From assembly GCF_900116005.1 (NCBI RefSeq), contig NZ_FOYI01000004.1, forward strand, positions 1-64,000: a stretch of 64,000 nucleotides of DNA. The letters run 5' to 3'. Source of the DNA: Poseidonocella sedimentorum (GTDB lineage Bacteria; Pseudomonadota; Alphaproteobacteria; Rhodobacterales; Rhodobacteraceae). Positions 52,801-61,307 of the stretch are shown piece by piece (positions within the stretch are counted from its first letter, which is position 1; every line of letters starts with the position of its first letter). The translations under genes and the position numbers were made by a program. The notes beneath the pieces are model-generated. The model did no database searches and had not been told where the DNA came from. It worked only from the letters and a program-made list of their open reading frames with translations.

Positions 52801-55800
52801 GAGGGTCTCCACCAGCAAAGCCAGGGGGTAGTCATGATCGAGCGCCTCCAGCACCGCACCACGGACCCGAGCCGCAAGATCGCGAAATGTCTCTCCCTCG
52901 GCGAGCAGGCTGCGGATCGCGATCGGATTGACGAAGTAACCGACGGCCTCCGCCATTGCGGCGTCATCGCGCCCGGATTGCGGGCTGCCGATCACCAGAT
53001 CGGTCTGTCCGGTGTAGCGGTGCAGGAAGGCGAGCGTGCAGGCAAGGCAGACCGTGTAGGGGGTGGCGCCGAGCGCCCTCGCAAGGGTGTGCACGCGATC
53101 GGAGGTCGCCGCAGTGAAGGACAGCGCCGTGCCGCGCCCGCGAAAGGATTTCACCTTTGGTCGTGGCAGGTCGGTCGGCAGGGCCAGAACCGGAAGAGGC
53201 GCGGCGAGCCGGTCGCGCCAGTAGCCCAGCCGCCGCGCGCCCTCGTCGCCCGTCAGCTGCGCCTTGGCCCGTCGCATCGCCTCTGTGTGCCCTGCGTCGA
53301 GCGCGATCTGCCCGCCGTCAACGAGATGCAGGAGTTGGCGCCGGATGATCTCCAGCGACCAGCCATCGGCAAAGGCATGGTGAATGCTCACCAGCAACCG
53401 CGCCGCGCCATCATCGAGGGCAAACCAGTGAAACCGGCAGACCGGCCCCGAAGCGAGATCGAACGGCGCGTCATGGGCCCGTTGCAGCCGCTGCTTGAGA
53501 CGATCCGCACTCAGACCGCGCGCATCCACCGCGTCCCAGCCGGCGGGGCCGGCGGGCAAGACCCGGAGCGCGGGACCGCGCGCGGTGTCGCGGATCGTCG
53601 CCCGGAGCATCGGATGCGCGGCCACAAGCGCGTCCGCGGCGCGTTGCCAGTCCGCCGCGCGCGCGGGCGCGGGCACGTCGAGGGGCAGCGAGATCGTATA
53701 AGCGGTCGAATTGGGGGCCATCCGCCATAGCATCCAGAGCGCGCGCTGGCCGTGTGACAGCGCCAGCGCTTTATCCTCCGACACCGGCACTGGCGACGGC
53801 GCCGCCGTGCCGGAGCGCTCCTGTTCGAGCCGCGCCAGCACCTTTGCACAAAGCGACGCGAGGGTTTCGCGATCGACCAGCCGGACCAAGGGAACGTCAA
53901 TCCCGAAGTCCGTGTGCAATTCGCGCCGCAGCCCGAGGGCCATCAGGGAATCCAACCCTGCGCCGGTCAACGGATCGCTGGCATCAAAACCCGCAGGCAA
54001 GGGGCCGCCAAGGACGCTCGCAAAGGAGCGGCGCAATTCGTGGAGCGCCATATCGGCGGGCGATGCGTCGTCGGGGAGCGCCCGCAGCGTGGCGATGATC
54101 CGCGGGGTGCTGCCCGCAGCCTCGGGGGCCTCTGGCTCGGTTTGCGGGGGGGCGGTCGCGTCCGATTTCGGCGGCGGGATGCCCTGCGCTCCGGGCGCGA
54201 TGTCCGCGTCGATCCAGTAGCGGCGACGGTCGAAGGGGGTCGGCGGCAGAGCAACGCGGCGCCAGCGGTCGGTGCCCAAGGTCTCTGTCCAGTCCACGTT
54301 CACGCCGCGGACATGGAGGCCCGCCAGCGCCTCGGCAAAGGCCACCGGGTCCGGTCGGGCGGGCGCGAGGCAACAGAGCGCCTCCTCGTTGTTGCGGTCG
54401 GCGGCATCCGCCGGGCCGGCCCCTGCAACGGAGGTGTCGCCCACCAGGCCGGAGAGCACCGGGCGCCCGCCAAGTTCCAGGAACGTGTCCACTCCCGTGG
54501 CGCGCAGCGCGTCGAGGCTTTGCGCGAACCGGACCGCACCACGCAGCTGAGCGGCCCAGTAATCCGCGTCAGGGGCGGTTTCGAGGGGCGCTCCGGTCAG
54601 GCTGCTGACCATCGTCATCCGGGGCGGGGACTGCGCAAGACCCGCAGCAAAGCGGGCGAGATCCGGCAGGATCGGCTCCATCAGCTCCGAGTGGAAGGCA
54701 TGCGAGACACGCAACCGGGAGACATGGTGCCCGGCGGCTTTCAGCGCCCGCTCGGCGCGTATGATTTCCTCCGTTCTGCCCGACAGGACGGTGGATGCGG
54801 GCGCGTTCACCGCCGCAATGGAAAGCTCGATCCGGTGGGTGGCGAGCAAGGTGCTCAGCGCGCCCTCATCGAGCGCGACCGCCAGCATCGCGCCGTCTTC
54901 CGCGACGCTCTGCATCAGGCGCCCGCGCGCCTCGGCCAGCCCGGCGGCATCCTCCAGCGAGAGGCATCCGGCCCGGTGCGCCGCCGCGATCTCCCCGACC
55001 GAATGGCCCAGAACGGCGTCCGGCGTGATCCCCCGGGCCCGCAGCAGATCGTCGAGCGCAACTTGAAGTGTAAAGATCGCCGGTTGCGTGTAGCGGGTCT
55101 GGTGAAGCAGGTCCGATATGCCGAACATCACATCGGTGAGGGGGCGGCCGAGCAACGGGTCGAGCCGTGCGGCACAGGCATCGACCGCCGCGCGGAAAAC
55201 CGGCTCCGCGGCATAAAGGCCCTGTCCCATGCCGGACATCTGGGAGCCCTGGCCGCTGTAGAGAAACGCGAGCCGGGGGCGCCCCCGCGCGCGGGCGGGC
55301 ACTGCTCTCTCAAGCGCGGCCCGCGCTGTACCGCGATCCTCGGCGACGATGGCCAAGCGGTGGGATAGCGCGTCTCGCCCCAGATGCGACGCGATGCAGA
55401 TGTCCCGGAACTCCGCTTTCGCGGCCCCGTCGGCGAGCTGCGCCATCATCCGGTTCCGAAGCCGCGTCAGCGCCGTCGGGGAGTGGGCAGACAGCACGAG
55501 AGGCACGGGCCGCGCCGCTGCGGCATCAGCCGTGGACGTGCTCTCCGCCTCGCCCGCGAGAGACGGCGCGGGCCTCCGCATATTCTCCGCGACCGGCGGC
55601 GCGGGGGCGATGATCACATGGGCGTTGGTGCCGCTGATACCAAAGGAGCTGATGCCGGTTGCCTCGGGCATGTCCTCGGGCCAATCCTTGCCCTCCCGGG
55701 CCACGTCGAGCGCCATGCTGTCCCACGCGATCCGCGGGTTTGGCGTCTCCATATGCAAGCTCGCGACGATCCGTCGCCGCTCGGTCTGCAGCACGGCCTT

Positions 55801-58563
55801 GATCAAGCCGACCACGCCCGCAGCGGCCTCCAGATGGCCGAGATTGCTCTTTACCGAGCCCAACGTCACCTTGCCCAAGGCCGACGCCCGCCCGGCGAAC
55901 ACCGCGCCCAGAGCGCCCACTTCGATCGGATCGCCCAGAGCTGTCCCGGTGCCATGCGCCTCGATACATCCGATCTGGTCGGGCACCATGCCAGCATCGT
56001 CGAGCGCGGCGCGCAACAGGGCCTGCTGCGCCGGCCCGTTCGGCACCGTCAGTCCGCTCGTCCGGCCGTCGTGATTGATCGCGCTGCCCTTGATCACCGC
56101 GCGGATGTGGTCCCCGTCGGCCACCGCGTCCTCCAGCCGTTTCAACGCGACAAGCGCGCAGCCTTCGCCTCGGACATACCCATCCGCACCGGCATCGAAG
56201 CTGCGGCACCGCCCGCGTGGAGAGAGAGCCCCGGCGCGCGCCAGCAGCAAGCTGGTCTCGGGCGAGATGATCAGGTTGACGCCGCCGGCCAGTGCGACAT
56301 CGGCCTCACCCGCCCGCAAGGCCCGCACCGCCAGATGCACCGCCACGAGCGAGGACGAACACGCCGTGTCGAGGGCAAGACAGGGGCCGGACAGACCGAA
56401 CACGAAGGAAAGCCGCCCGGCGGCGGTACTGGGCGTGTTGCCCGACCCCAGATAGCCCCCGATCTCCAGCCGCTCGCGCATCGTCAGCCGTTGGGCGTAG
56501 TCGTTGGTCGAGATGCCGACATAGACGCCGGTCCGGCTCTGGGGCAGTTCGGCAACGGGCAGGCAGGCATCTTCAAAGGCGGCTTGGGCAACCTCCAGCA
56601 GCAGCCGCTGCTGCGGGTCGAGGGTGCGTGCCTCGCGCGGCGAGATGCCGAAAAAGGCCGGATCAAACCCTGCGATGTCGCGCAGGAACGCCCCGTGTTC
56701 GATCGCCTGACTGGCGGTCTCGATGCCGGCCGCGCGCAGGCTGGCAGCTGTCCAGCGGTCCTCCGGCACCGAACCGACCACGTCCGCGCCGTCCTGCAGG
56801 GTCTTCCAAAGGGCCTCCGGCCCCTCCGCGCCCTCCGCCTCGGCATCGGACGCGGAGGGCACCCGGCAGCCGATGCCGATAATGGCGATGTCGCCCGTGG
56901 CGGCCGTGCGGGCCCGCGGGGCCGCGATGCGCGCGGATGAGCCTGCGCTTGGGTCAGTCTGACGGGTGAGGAAGGCTGACAGCCGCCGCACGGTCGGATG
57001 ATCGAAAGCCACCGTCTGCGGCAACTGCCGCCCGAGCCGCGTGCTCAGCCGATCCGTGAGCTCGACCACATCGAGAGAGCCCAGCCCAAGATCGAAGAAG
57101 CCGACCTCGGGGTCGATCTCCTCCGCCTCGTCGCCGAGCAAATCCATGACCAGCCCGGTCACGAGGGCCTGCATCTCCCCCTCTGCGGGCGCGGGGTCCT
57201 TGCTCGCGGGCTCCGTGACGCGCGACTGCGCGGTCGTTCCCCCCGCTTCGAAGGCCGGGGGGACGCGGACGGGATGCCCCTCCACGAACAGGCGTCCGAT
57301 CAGCCCCAAAACGCCATCCCGCGCAGGGCGCGCCGCGGTGTTGGCCGCCAGGGCCGTCGCTTTTTTTCCCCGCAGGATATCGCGGACAAAGCCGGTCAGA
57401 TTGCCGCCCGGGCCCACTTCGATGAAGCGGTGGACCCCATCCTCATGGAGCCGCTCGATCGTCTCGCGAAACCGCATGGGCCGGGACCACTGCGCCGCAA
57501 GCAAAGACCGGATCGCCGCCGGGTCATCCACGAATGGCGCGGCGCTGCAGCACGAATAGGCCGGAATGCGCGGGGGCTGCACATCGACCGATGCGTAGAT
57601 CTCTGCAAGTTCGGCGTCTGGCAACGGAAACCCGGCGGTGTGCACGGCGATGGGCAGTCCCTCCAGCCTGAAACTGACGTGCCCCGCGCGCCGCAGGCGT
57701 TGCTCTATCTCGGCCATGTGATCGGCAGGCCCGCAAAGAACGGTTTGTTGCGGGCAATTGTCGAGGGCGATGCTGACCGCGCCGGCGCCGGTGATCGCAT
57801 CACCAAGGGCGTCCCGCCCTGCCGCGGTGACGGCCAGCATGCTGGTCTTTGCGAGGGCCACGTCGCCCGCCCCCGCCATGCGCCTGACGCGCGAGATGAG
57901 CTGATCGCCAATGTCCAGCGCCGCGTCGGCTGACGCGACAATCCCGGCGGCGGGAAGCATCGACAGCTCGCCATAGCTGTGGCCGACGAGGGCATTCGCC
58001 GGCAGGTCGGGACAGAGATCGTGCAGCACCTCCCACAGGCAAAGGCTTGCGGCGATAACCGCCTCGATCTCCTGATCGAGACCCGCGCCGCGCCCATCGT
58101 CTGCGCTTGTCCCACCGCGCTCGCTCGACTGCGGCACCAGCAGGGGATTGGCCAGAAGCGCGCGCCGGCGGGCCTGTTGCAGCCCTCCAAGCCACGTGTC
58201 GGCGGCCGGGAAGTCGCGCCGCAACTCCGCCATCAGGCGGGGATTGTGCGCTCCGAACCCGGGAAAGAGGAGTGCCGTGGCCGGCGCATCGGCGCCCGCC
58301 GAATTGTCTGCAAAAAAGACTGACCCCGCGAGCGCAAATCGCGCGGTTGCCTCCGTGGCGGGATCGCTGCGGGCGAGCCGTGCCTCGGCCCTGTCGATCT
58401 GGCTGGCGTGATCGCCGTCGCGGCACAGCAGCGCAAGCCGGACCGGCTCGTCCTCGCGGGCCGGAGGTGTCGGGGCAGACCGCGCCGCGGAGAGCCGCCT
58501 GAGCAGGGTCTCGCGATCCGGGGCCGATAACAGCAGGATCCGGGCGTCAGACTGCTCCGTCAT
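49867..58563 (-). CDS. Hybrid PKS-NRPS: AT-ACP-KS-AT-ACP-C-A-PCP-TE
   Basis: 2898 residues from the ATG at 58563, which overlaps the previous stop. Domains by residue: AT with GHSYGE near 195; ACP with LGLGSLDVVEL near 496; KS with DTACSSSL near 733 and HGTGTALGD near 871; second AT with GHSVGEIAAAH near 1187 and a malonyl-type HAFHS; ACP with GAGLDSLMAL near 1538; condensation domain with active HHAFADG near 1731; adenylation domain with FTSGTTGRPKG near 2167; PCP with GGHSLL near 2566; type I thioesterase with GHSFGA near 2694. The A-domain pocket reads D-L-T-K-I-G-H-I-G-K, nine of ten as for L-Asp. The protein extends a polyketide once, condenses aspartate and releases it. Confidence 0.92.
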   Translation of the reverse strand: MTEQSDARILLLSAPDRETLLRRLSAARSAPTPPAREDEPVRLALLCRDGDHASQIDRAEARLARSDPATEATARFALAGSVFFADNSAGADAPATALLFPGFGAHNPRLMAELRRDFPAADTWLGGLQQARRRALLANPLLVPQSSERGGTSADDGRGAGLDQEIEAVIAASLCLWEVLHDLCPDLPANALVGHSYGELSMLPAAGIVASADAALDIGDQLISRVRRMAGAGDVALAKTSMLAVTAAGRDALGDAITGAGAVSIALDNCPQQTVLCGPADHMAEIEQRLRRAGHVSFRLEGLPIAVHTAGFPLPDAELAEIYASVDVQPPRIPAYSCCSAAPFVDDPAAIRSLLAAQWSRPMRFRETIERLHEDGVHRFIEVGPGGNLTGFVRDILRGKKATALAANTAARPARDGVLGLIGRLFVEGHPVRVPPAFEAGGTTAQSRVTEPASKDPAPAEGEMQALVTGLVMDLLGDEAEEIDPEVGFFDLGLGSLDVVELTDRLSTRLGRQLPQTVAFDHPTVRRLSAFLTRQTDPSAGSSARIAAPRARTAATGDIAIIGIGCRVPSASDAEAEGAEGPEALWKTLQDGADVVGSVPEDRWTAASLRAAGIETASQAIEHGAFLRDIAGFDPAFFGISPREARTLDPQQRLLLEVAQAAFEDACLPVAELPQSRTGVYVGISTNDYAQRLTMRERLEIGGYLGSGNTPSTAAGRLSFVFGLSGPCLALDTACSSSLVAVHLAVRALRAGEADVALAGGVNLIISPETSLLLARAGALSPRGRCRSFDAGADGYVRGEGCALVALKRLEDAVADGDHIRAVIKGSAINHDGRTSGLTVPNGPAQQALLRAALDDAGMVPDQIGCIEAHGTGTALGDPIEVGALGAVFAGRASALGKVTLGSVKSNLGHLEAAAGVVGLIKAVLQTERRRIVASLHMETPNPRIAWDSMALDVAREGKDWPEDMPEATGISSFGISGTNAHVIIAPAPPVAENMRRPAPSLAGEAESTSTADAAAARPVPLVLSAHSPTALTRLRNRMMAQLADGAAKAEFRDICIASHLGRDALSHRLAIVAEDRGTARAALERAVPARARGRPRLAFLYSGQGSQMSGMGQGLYAAEPVFRAAVDACAARLDPLLGRPLTDVMFGISDLLHQTRYTQPAIFTLQVALDDLLRARGITPDAVLGHSVGEIAAAHRAGCLSLEDAAGLAEARGRLMQSVAEDGAMLAVALDEGALSTLLATHRIELSIAAVNAPASTVLSGRTEEIIRAERALKAAGHHVSRLRVSHAFHSELMEPILPDLARFAAGLAQSPPRMTMVSSLTGAPLETAPDADYWAAQLRGAVRFAQSLDALRATGVDTFLELGGRPVLSGLVGDTSVAGAGPADAADRNNEEALCCLAPARPDPVAFAEALAGLHVRGVNVDWTETLGTDRWRRVALPPTPFDRRRYWIDADIAPGAQGIPPPKSDATAPPQTEPEAPEAAGSTPRIIATLRALPDDASPADMALHELRRSFASVLGGPLPAGFDASDPLTGAGLDSLMALGLRRELHTDFGIDVPLVRLVDRETLASLCAKVLARLEQERSGTAAPSPVPVSEDKALALSHGQRALWMLWRMAPNSTAYTISLPLDVPAPARAADWQRAADALVAAHPMLRATIRDTARGPALRVLPAGPAGWDAVDARGLSADRLKQRLQRAHDAPFDLASGPVCRFHWFALDDGAARLLVSIHHAFADGWSLEIIRRQLLHLVDGGQIALDAGHTEAMRRAKAQLTGDEGARRLGYWRDRLAAPLPVLALPTDLPRPKVKSFRGRGTALSFTAATSDRVHTLARALGATPYTVCLACTLAFLHRYTGQTDLVIGSPQSGRDDAAMAEAVGYFVNPIAIRSLLAEGETFRDLAARVRGAVLEALDHDYPLALLVETLRIARDPGRSPLFDASFNFVSGGAEADFGRRGPAQGDGKFDLTVTLVDGAQINGWLGLDAALFTAEGADRMARVFEAFAAQLLAAPERPLAQIGSAETGAPALQGGALPEGWATPVVDRLEQLSLATPDVAAIAAEDARLSYGALWERVLAGAKQLQRAGAEPGAVVAVTARREAAFVIGVLACHRAGATPALIDPDWPDAVTQAAIATSGAALCLDRGRLSPVAASSAAPRPPKRPAAAYIAFTSGTTGRPKGVIVPQTALSAYLTSIVEDLAFAPGATFAHCSAPAADLGMTMLFGAFAAGGTLHILPKPVCLDPALFKAAMHDAAIDYLKITPSHFAALTEGGIVLPRRALILGGEPARADWVARLSASDPRVQIYNHYGPTETTIGVMTGQFQAPPDSEGKNRCLQDSLPLERVTMGSAVHLVDAAGRDVLPGAVGELAVSGIALAEGYLEDGTGDQGGFLRRGGQRLYRTGDLARQLPDGRVTVLGRKDRQIKLRGHRVDLTQIEAALTVVDNTRQAHVLATAAGLVAFVPRGETRDTPRPARAGSAAEARRLRARMAEILPAPSVPNRIVLLDRLPLTENGKRDEAALRKLLDTEPRVARVADRPSAPQGAAEQGLATIWAELLSHPGPPRDASFFDLGGHSLLAVRMIAMIADRWGVDLPVTTVLSNPTIQSLAPQIRMAGQRHPLIVPLSDGGVGAPVFLVPGAGGSPVYLRALAQTLDGNRPAWGLRGFGHAPTEKIPATVDETADCYLSEVLEATKGSACHLVGHSFGAFVAFELAKRLTARGGRVASLTILDNPAPARAPGNAPKDDIEWVRHIGLRIGKLTGQTLDLRPRGVVGSYAEAVDQLASRLTQAGVLPADLTPEQFGRFIAVYRSNAEAATRYRPAALAPPVPVHVVRARHLDADLGQPTDPDGTPTLGWEAFVARTPTASAVPGTHLSMFLPPQVSTLAQTLSGWLDRADHRTQAEPVS

Positions 58564-61307
58564 GCGGTTGCCCTGACCTGCGGGCCGACGATGAGCGTCC
58601 CGCCTTCCCAGCGGAGCATCGGCACTGCGTCCGGCGGCGCCCCCGCGCGCCATTCGCGCTGCGCGATCTGCGCCAAGAGGGCATCAATGTCGGGCGCTGC
58701 AAGCCATCGGCTCAGAGCGTCCGGCCCGAGGATCCTGTGGGCGATCACGCGCGACCAGATGCCGCCCTGCGCTGCGAAGGCGTCGCGCCAGGTATCCAGA
58801 TCCAGCACCAATTCGGCGCCATCCGCGGGTTTGGTGAACCGGTCGACCCCCTCGCCGAATATCCAGTTCGCCAGCACCGGCGGCAGGGGCACTTCGCGCT
58901 GACGAAGCGCCGTGATGCAGGCGATGGGCCGCCCGCCCTGCAGAAAAACCGCATTCGCTTCCGATCCGAAGCCGGGGATGCCGCGCAGGCGGACGCGACA
59001 GTCGACCACCGACCCGGCAGGGGGCATGGCGCGGAAAATCCTGACCTCGCGCGCACTCACCGGAAAGAAGCCGGTCGACGGGGATCGCCCCCCCTGCCCC
59101 AACATCCAAAGGGCGACCAACTGGCCGGCGGCGTCGAGCATCATGGGATCGATCCGCGCGAATGCGGCGCTCTGATCGGTCGCGCGGGCCGGGGACGCGC
59201 GCAGCCGCAACAGCGCATCGCAGCCATCTGCGCCGATGGCGGTGATCTCATCGACAAGCCGGTAGCCCGGGCCGTGAAAGGCGTAGTCGCGATAGAACCG
59301 CTCGGCAGTCCATGAGCTGGGCGTGCTGGTGGTTGCAAGGGCCGGGATGGCGTCCGACCGGGCCGTCTGGGGCATGCGGTCTGCGACACGTCGGGCGCGA
59401 AATCCAGGCGGCATCCCCATCGCGGCCAGCGCGACGTGCTGGCCGTCGGGGCGGTCTGCGGTGCAGGCACGAAGATCCAGAGAGTGGCCATCCAGCGTGA
59501 TCCAGTTTACCGCCTCCAAATCGCGCAGAACGATTGGAAAGCCCTGCACACATGGGCGCTGCGTCGCCTCCGCCGCCAGTGCGACGCTCGCGGAGAAGGC
59601 CAGCACGGACAGGCCGCCCATCGCATGGTCGCGGATGGCAGGATCGCCCTCGCGGGTCAGGTGCCAGCCGAGATCACCGGTCGCGGCTCGGTCGTCGGGG
59701 CCGGGCGCGGGCCGGCCTTGGGTCGCTGCCGGATCGGGGAGGCGGCTTGCGGCGGCCGCGTCCTCGCGGACTGGCCCGCTGGCCAGCGCCTGGCGCGCGC
59801 GCGCCACCAGCGCCCGTTGCCGCGCGAGCGTCTGGCCACCGGCTCGGCCGCCGCGCGCGATCTGCGGTGCGTCATCTTGCGTGCGTCTGCGTGTGTCGGG
59901 ACAGCGCGCACCGCCACCCGGTCCAACCCGGCTTGCCGGCGCGCGGCCCAACACCTGCGCCAGGCCTTCGAACGCCAGGGCGATGCCCTGAATGTGCAAC
60001 AGCGCGAGCAGCCGCAGAACCTGCGCCATCTCACCGGTCCTCGACGACAGCATCGCCCCTGCCATGTGCACGCGTCCGCGCAGGGTGTCCTGAACGAACG
60101 CCGTCAGCTTGTCGTCGCACCCGACCTCGATGAATGTCCGCGCGCCCCTGTCATACATATGCGCCACGGTGTCGCGGAACCGGACGGTATCGGTCCACTG
60201 CGCGCCAAGCGCTTTGCGGATAGCGTCGGGGTGCGGCCCGACGGCAGAGGCGTGAAAGGATGAGATGAACGGGATCGACGTGGGTCTGAGCGGCAGATGC
60301 GCATAGCTCTCAGTCAGGACCCGCTGCCATTCCGCGAAGAGCGGCGTGTGATAGGCGCGTGCGAAGGGCAGCCTGCTACAGACAGCGCGCCGCTGCGACA
60401 GATCCGCGATCACACCCCGCACGACGGTCTCGCGCCCGCCGATCACACATTGTTGCGGGCAATTCTCCATCGCCATGAAGGCCCCCGACCCATGTGCGCG
60501 GAGCGTCTCCGAGACAAGGTCGGGCGACGCGCCCCCAACGGCGAACATCGCTTCGGCGGTTTCAGGCAACGGCAACGCTTGCCCCGCCCGGCTGGCGCGC
60601 CTGAGCCAGGCGCAGATGTCCGCGCTGCGCGACGCCGTATCACCGCCCGCGACAAGCGCCGCGGCGTGCTCGCCGTTGCTATGCCCCGCAACCATGTCGG
60701 GATGGACGCCAAGCCGGCCCAGCATCTGGCACAGGCCGAGATTGGCAATCGTGCCGAGCTGCCCACCGTGGGCAATGTCGTAGAGCCTGCGGGCCCTGCT
60801 TTCGCGTGTCTGCGCGTCCTCACTTTCGGCGCCGTGGAGCAGATCGGCGATGCCTGCCTCTCCGTGTCGGGCGTAGGTGGCCTCCAGCGCGTCGAGCCAT
60901 GTGTTGAGGTCCGCGATGCGCGTCCGGGCTTCGCCCAGCATCCCGGGCCTCTGCGCGCCCTCTCCGGAGAAGAGAAAGGCGATGGACCCGGGCGCGGCGC
61001 CGCTGGCGTAGTAGAGCCCGGCGCTGCGGTGCACGATCCGCGCTGCGGTCCGCGTGGTCAGGGTCTGCCGGGCCGACGCAAGCGCGGCAGGCATCTTCTC
61101 CGGCTCGGCGACCAGCGCAAGGCGCTCCGGATGCGCGGCGGGATGCGGACCGGGCTCGGGGGGGGCTGCTGGCGCCCACCGGGCGATGGTCGCGTCCAGT
61201 CTGGCGATGAGCTCGCCGCGGGTGCGGGCCGACAACAGCACGAGGGTTTTGGGCGTGGCTCCGCCTTTGACTCCAAGAGCAGTGGACGACACCGCAGCAG
61301 GGCTCAT
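58560..61307 (-). CDS. PKS subunit: acyltransferase plus double-hotdog dehydratase
   Basis: 915 residues from the ATG at 61307. The AT has GHSNGE near 207 and an AYHTPLF histidine, with the ENCPQQCVIGG segment seen in PfaB/Hgl-type ATs. The second half is a DH: hot dog one with His in DPAIRDHAMGG near 558, hot dog two with HGPGYR near 678 and the catalytic Asp in MMLDAAGQ near 723. No carrier domain was seen, so it must work in trans on carriers of the neighbouring proteins. It overlaps both neighbours by four bases. Confidence 0.85.
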   Translation of the reverse strand: MSPAAVSSTALGVKGGATPKTLVLLSARTRGELIARLDATIARWAPAAPPEPGPHPAAHPERLALVAEPEKMPAALASARQTLTTRTAARIVHRSAGLYYASGAAPGSIAFLFSGEGAQRPGMLGEARTRIADLNTWLDALEATYARHGEAGIADLLHGAESEDAQTRESRARRLYDIAHGGQLGTIANLGLCQMLGRLGVHPDMVAGHSNGEHAAALVAGGDTASRSADICAWLRRASRAGQALPLPETAEAMFAVGGASPDLVSETLRAHGSGAFMAMENCPQQCVIGGRETVVRGVIADLSQRRAVCSRLPFARAYHTPLFAEWQRVLTESYAHLPLRPTSIPFISSFHASAVGPHPDAIRKALGAQWTDTVRFRDTVAHMYDRGARTFIEVGCDDKLTAFVQDTLRGRVHMAGAMLSSRTGEMAQVLRLLALLHIQGIALAFEGLAQVLGRAPASRVGPGGGARCPDTRRRTQDDAPQIARGGRAGGQTLARQRALVARARQALASGPVREDAAAASRLPDPAATQGRPAPGPDDRAATGDLGWHLTREGDPAIRDHAMGGLSVLAFSASVALAAEATQRPCVQGFPIVLRDLEAVNWITLDGHSLDLRACTADRPDGQHVALAAMGMPPGFRARRVADRMPQTARSDAIPALATTSTPSSWTAERFYRDYAFHGPGYRLVDEITAIGADGCDALLRLRASPARATDQSAAFARIDPMMLDAAGQLVALWMLGQGGRSPSTGFFPVSAREVRIFRAMPPAGSVVDCRVRLRGIPGFGSEANAVFLQGGRPIACITALRQREVPLPPVLANWIFGEGVDRFTKPADGAELVLDLDTWRDAFAAQGGIWSRVIAHRILGPDALSRWLAAPDIDALLAQIAQREWRAGAPPDAVPMLRWEGGTLIVGPQVRATA

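Noticed and set aside
53914-57933. Several plus-strand frames of 300-500 codons over the PKS/NRPS gene
   Set aside because: All are antisense to well-defined KS, AT and DH motifs and are products of very high GC.
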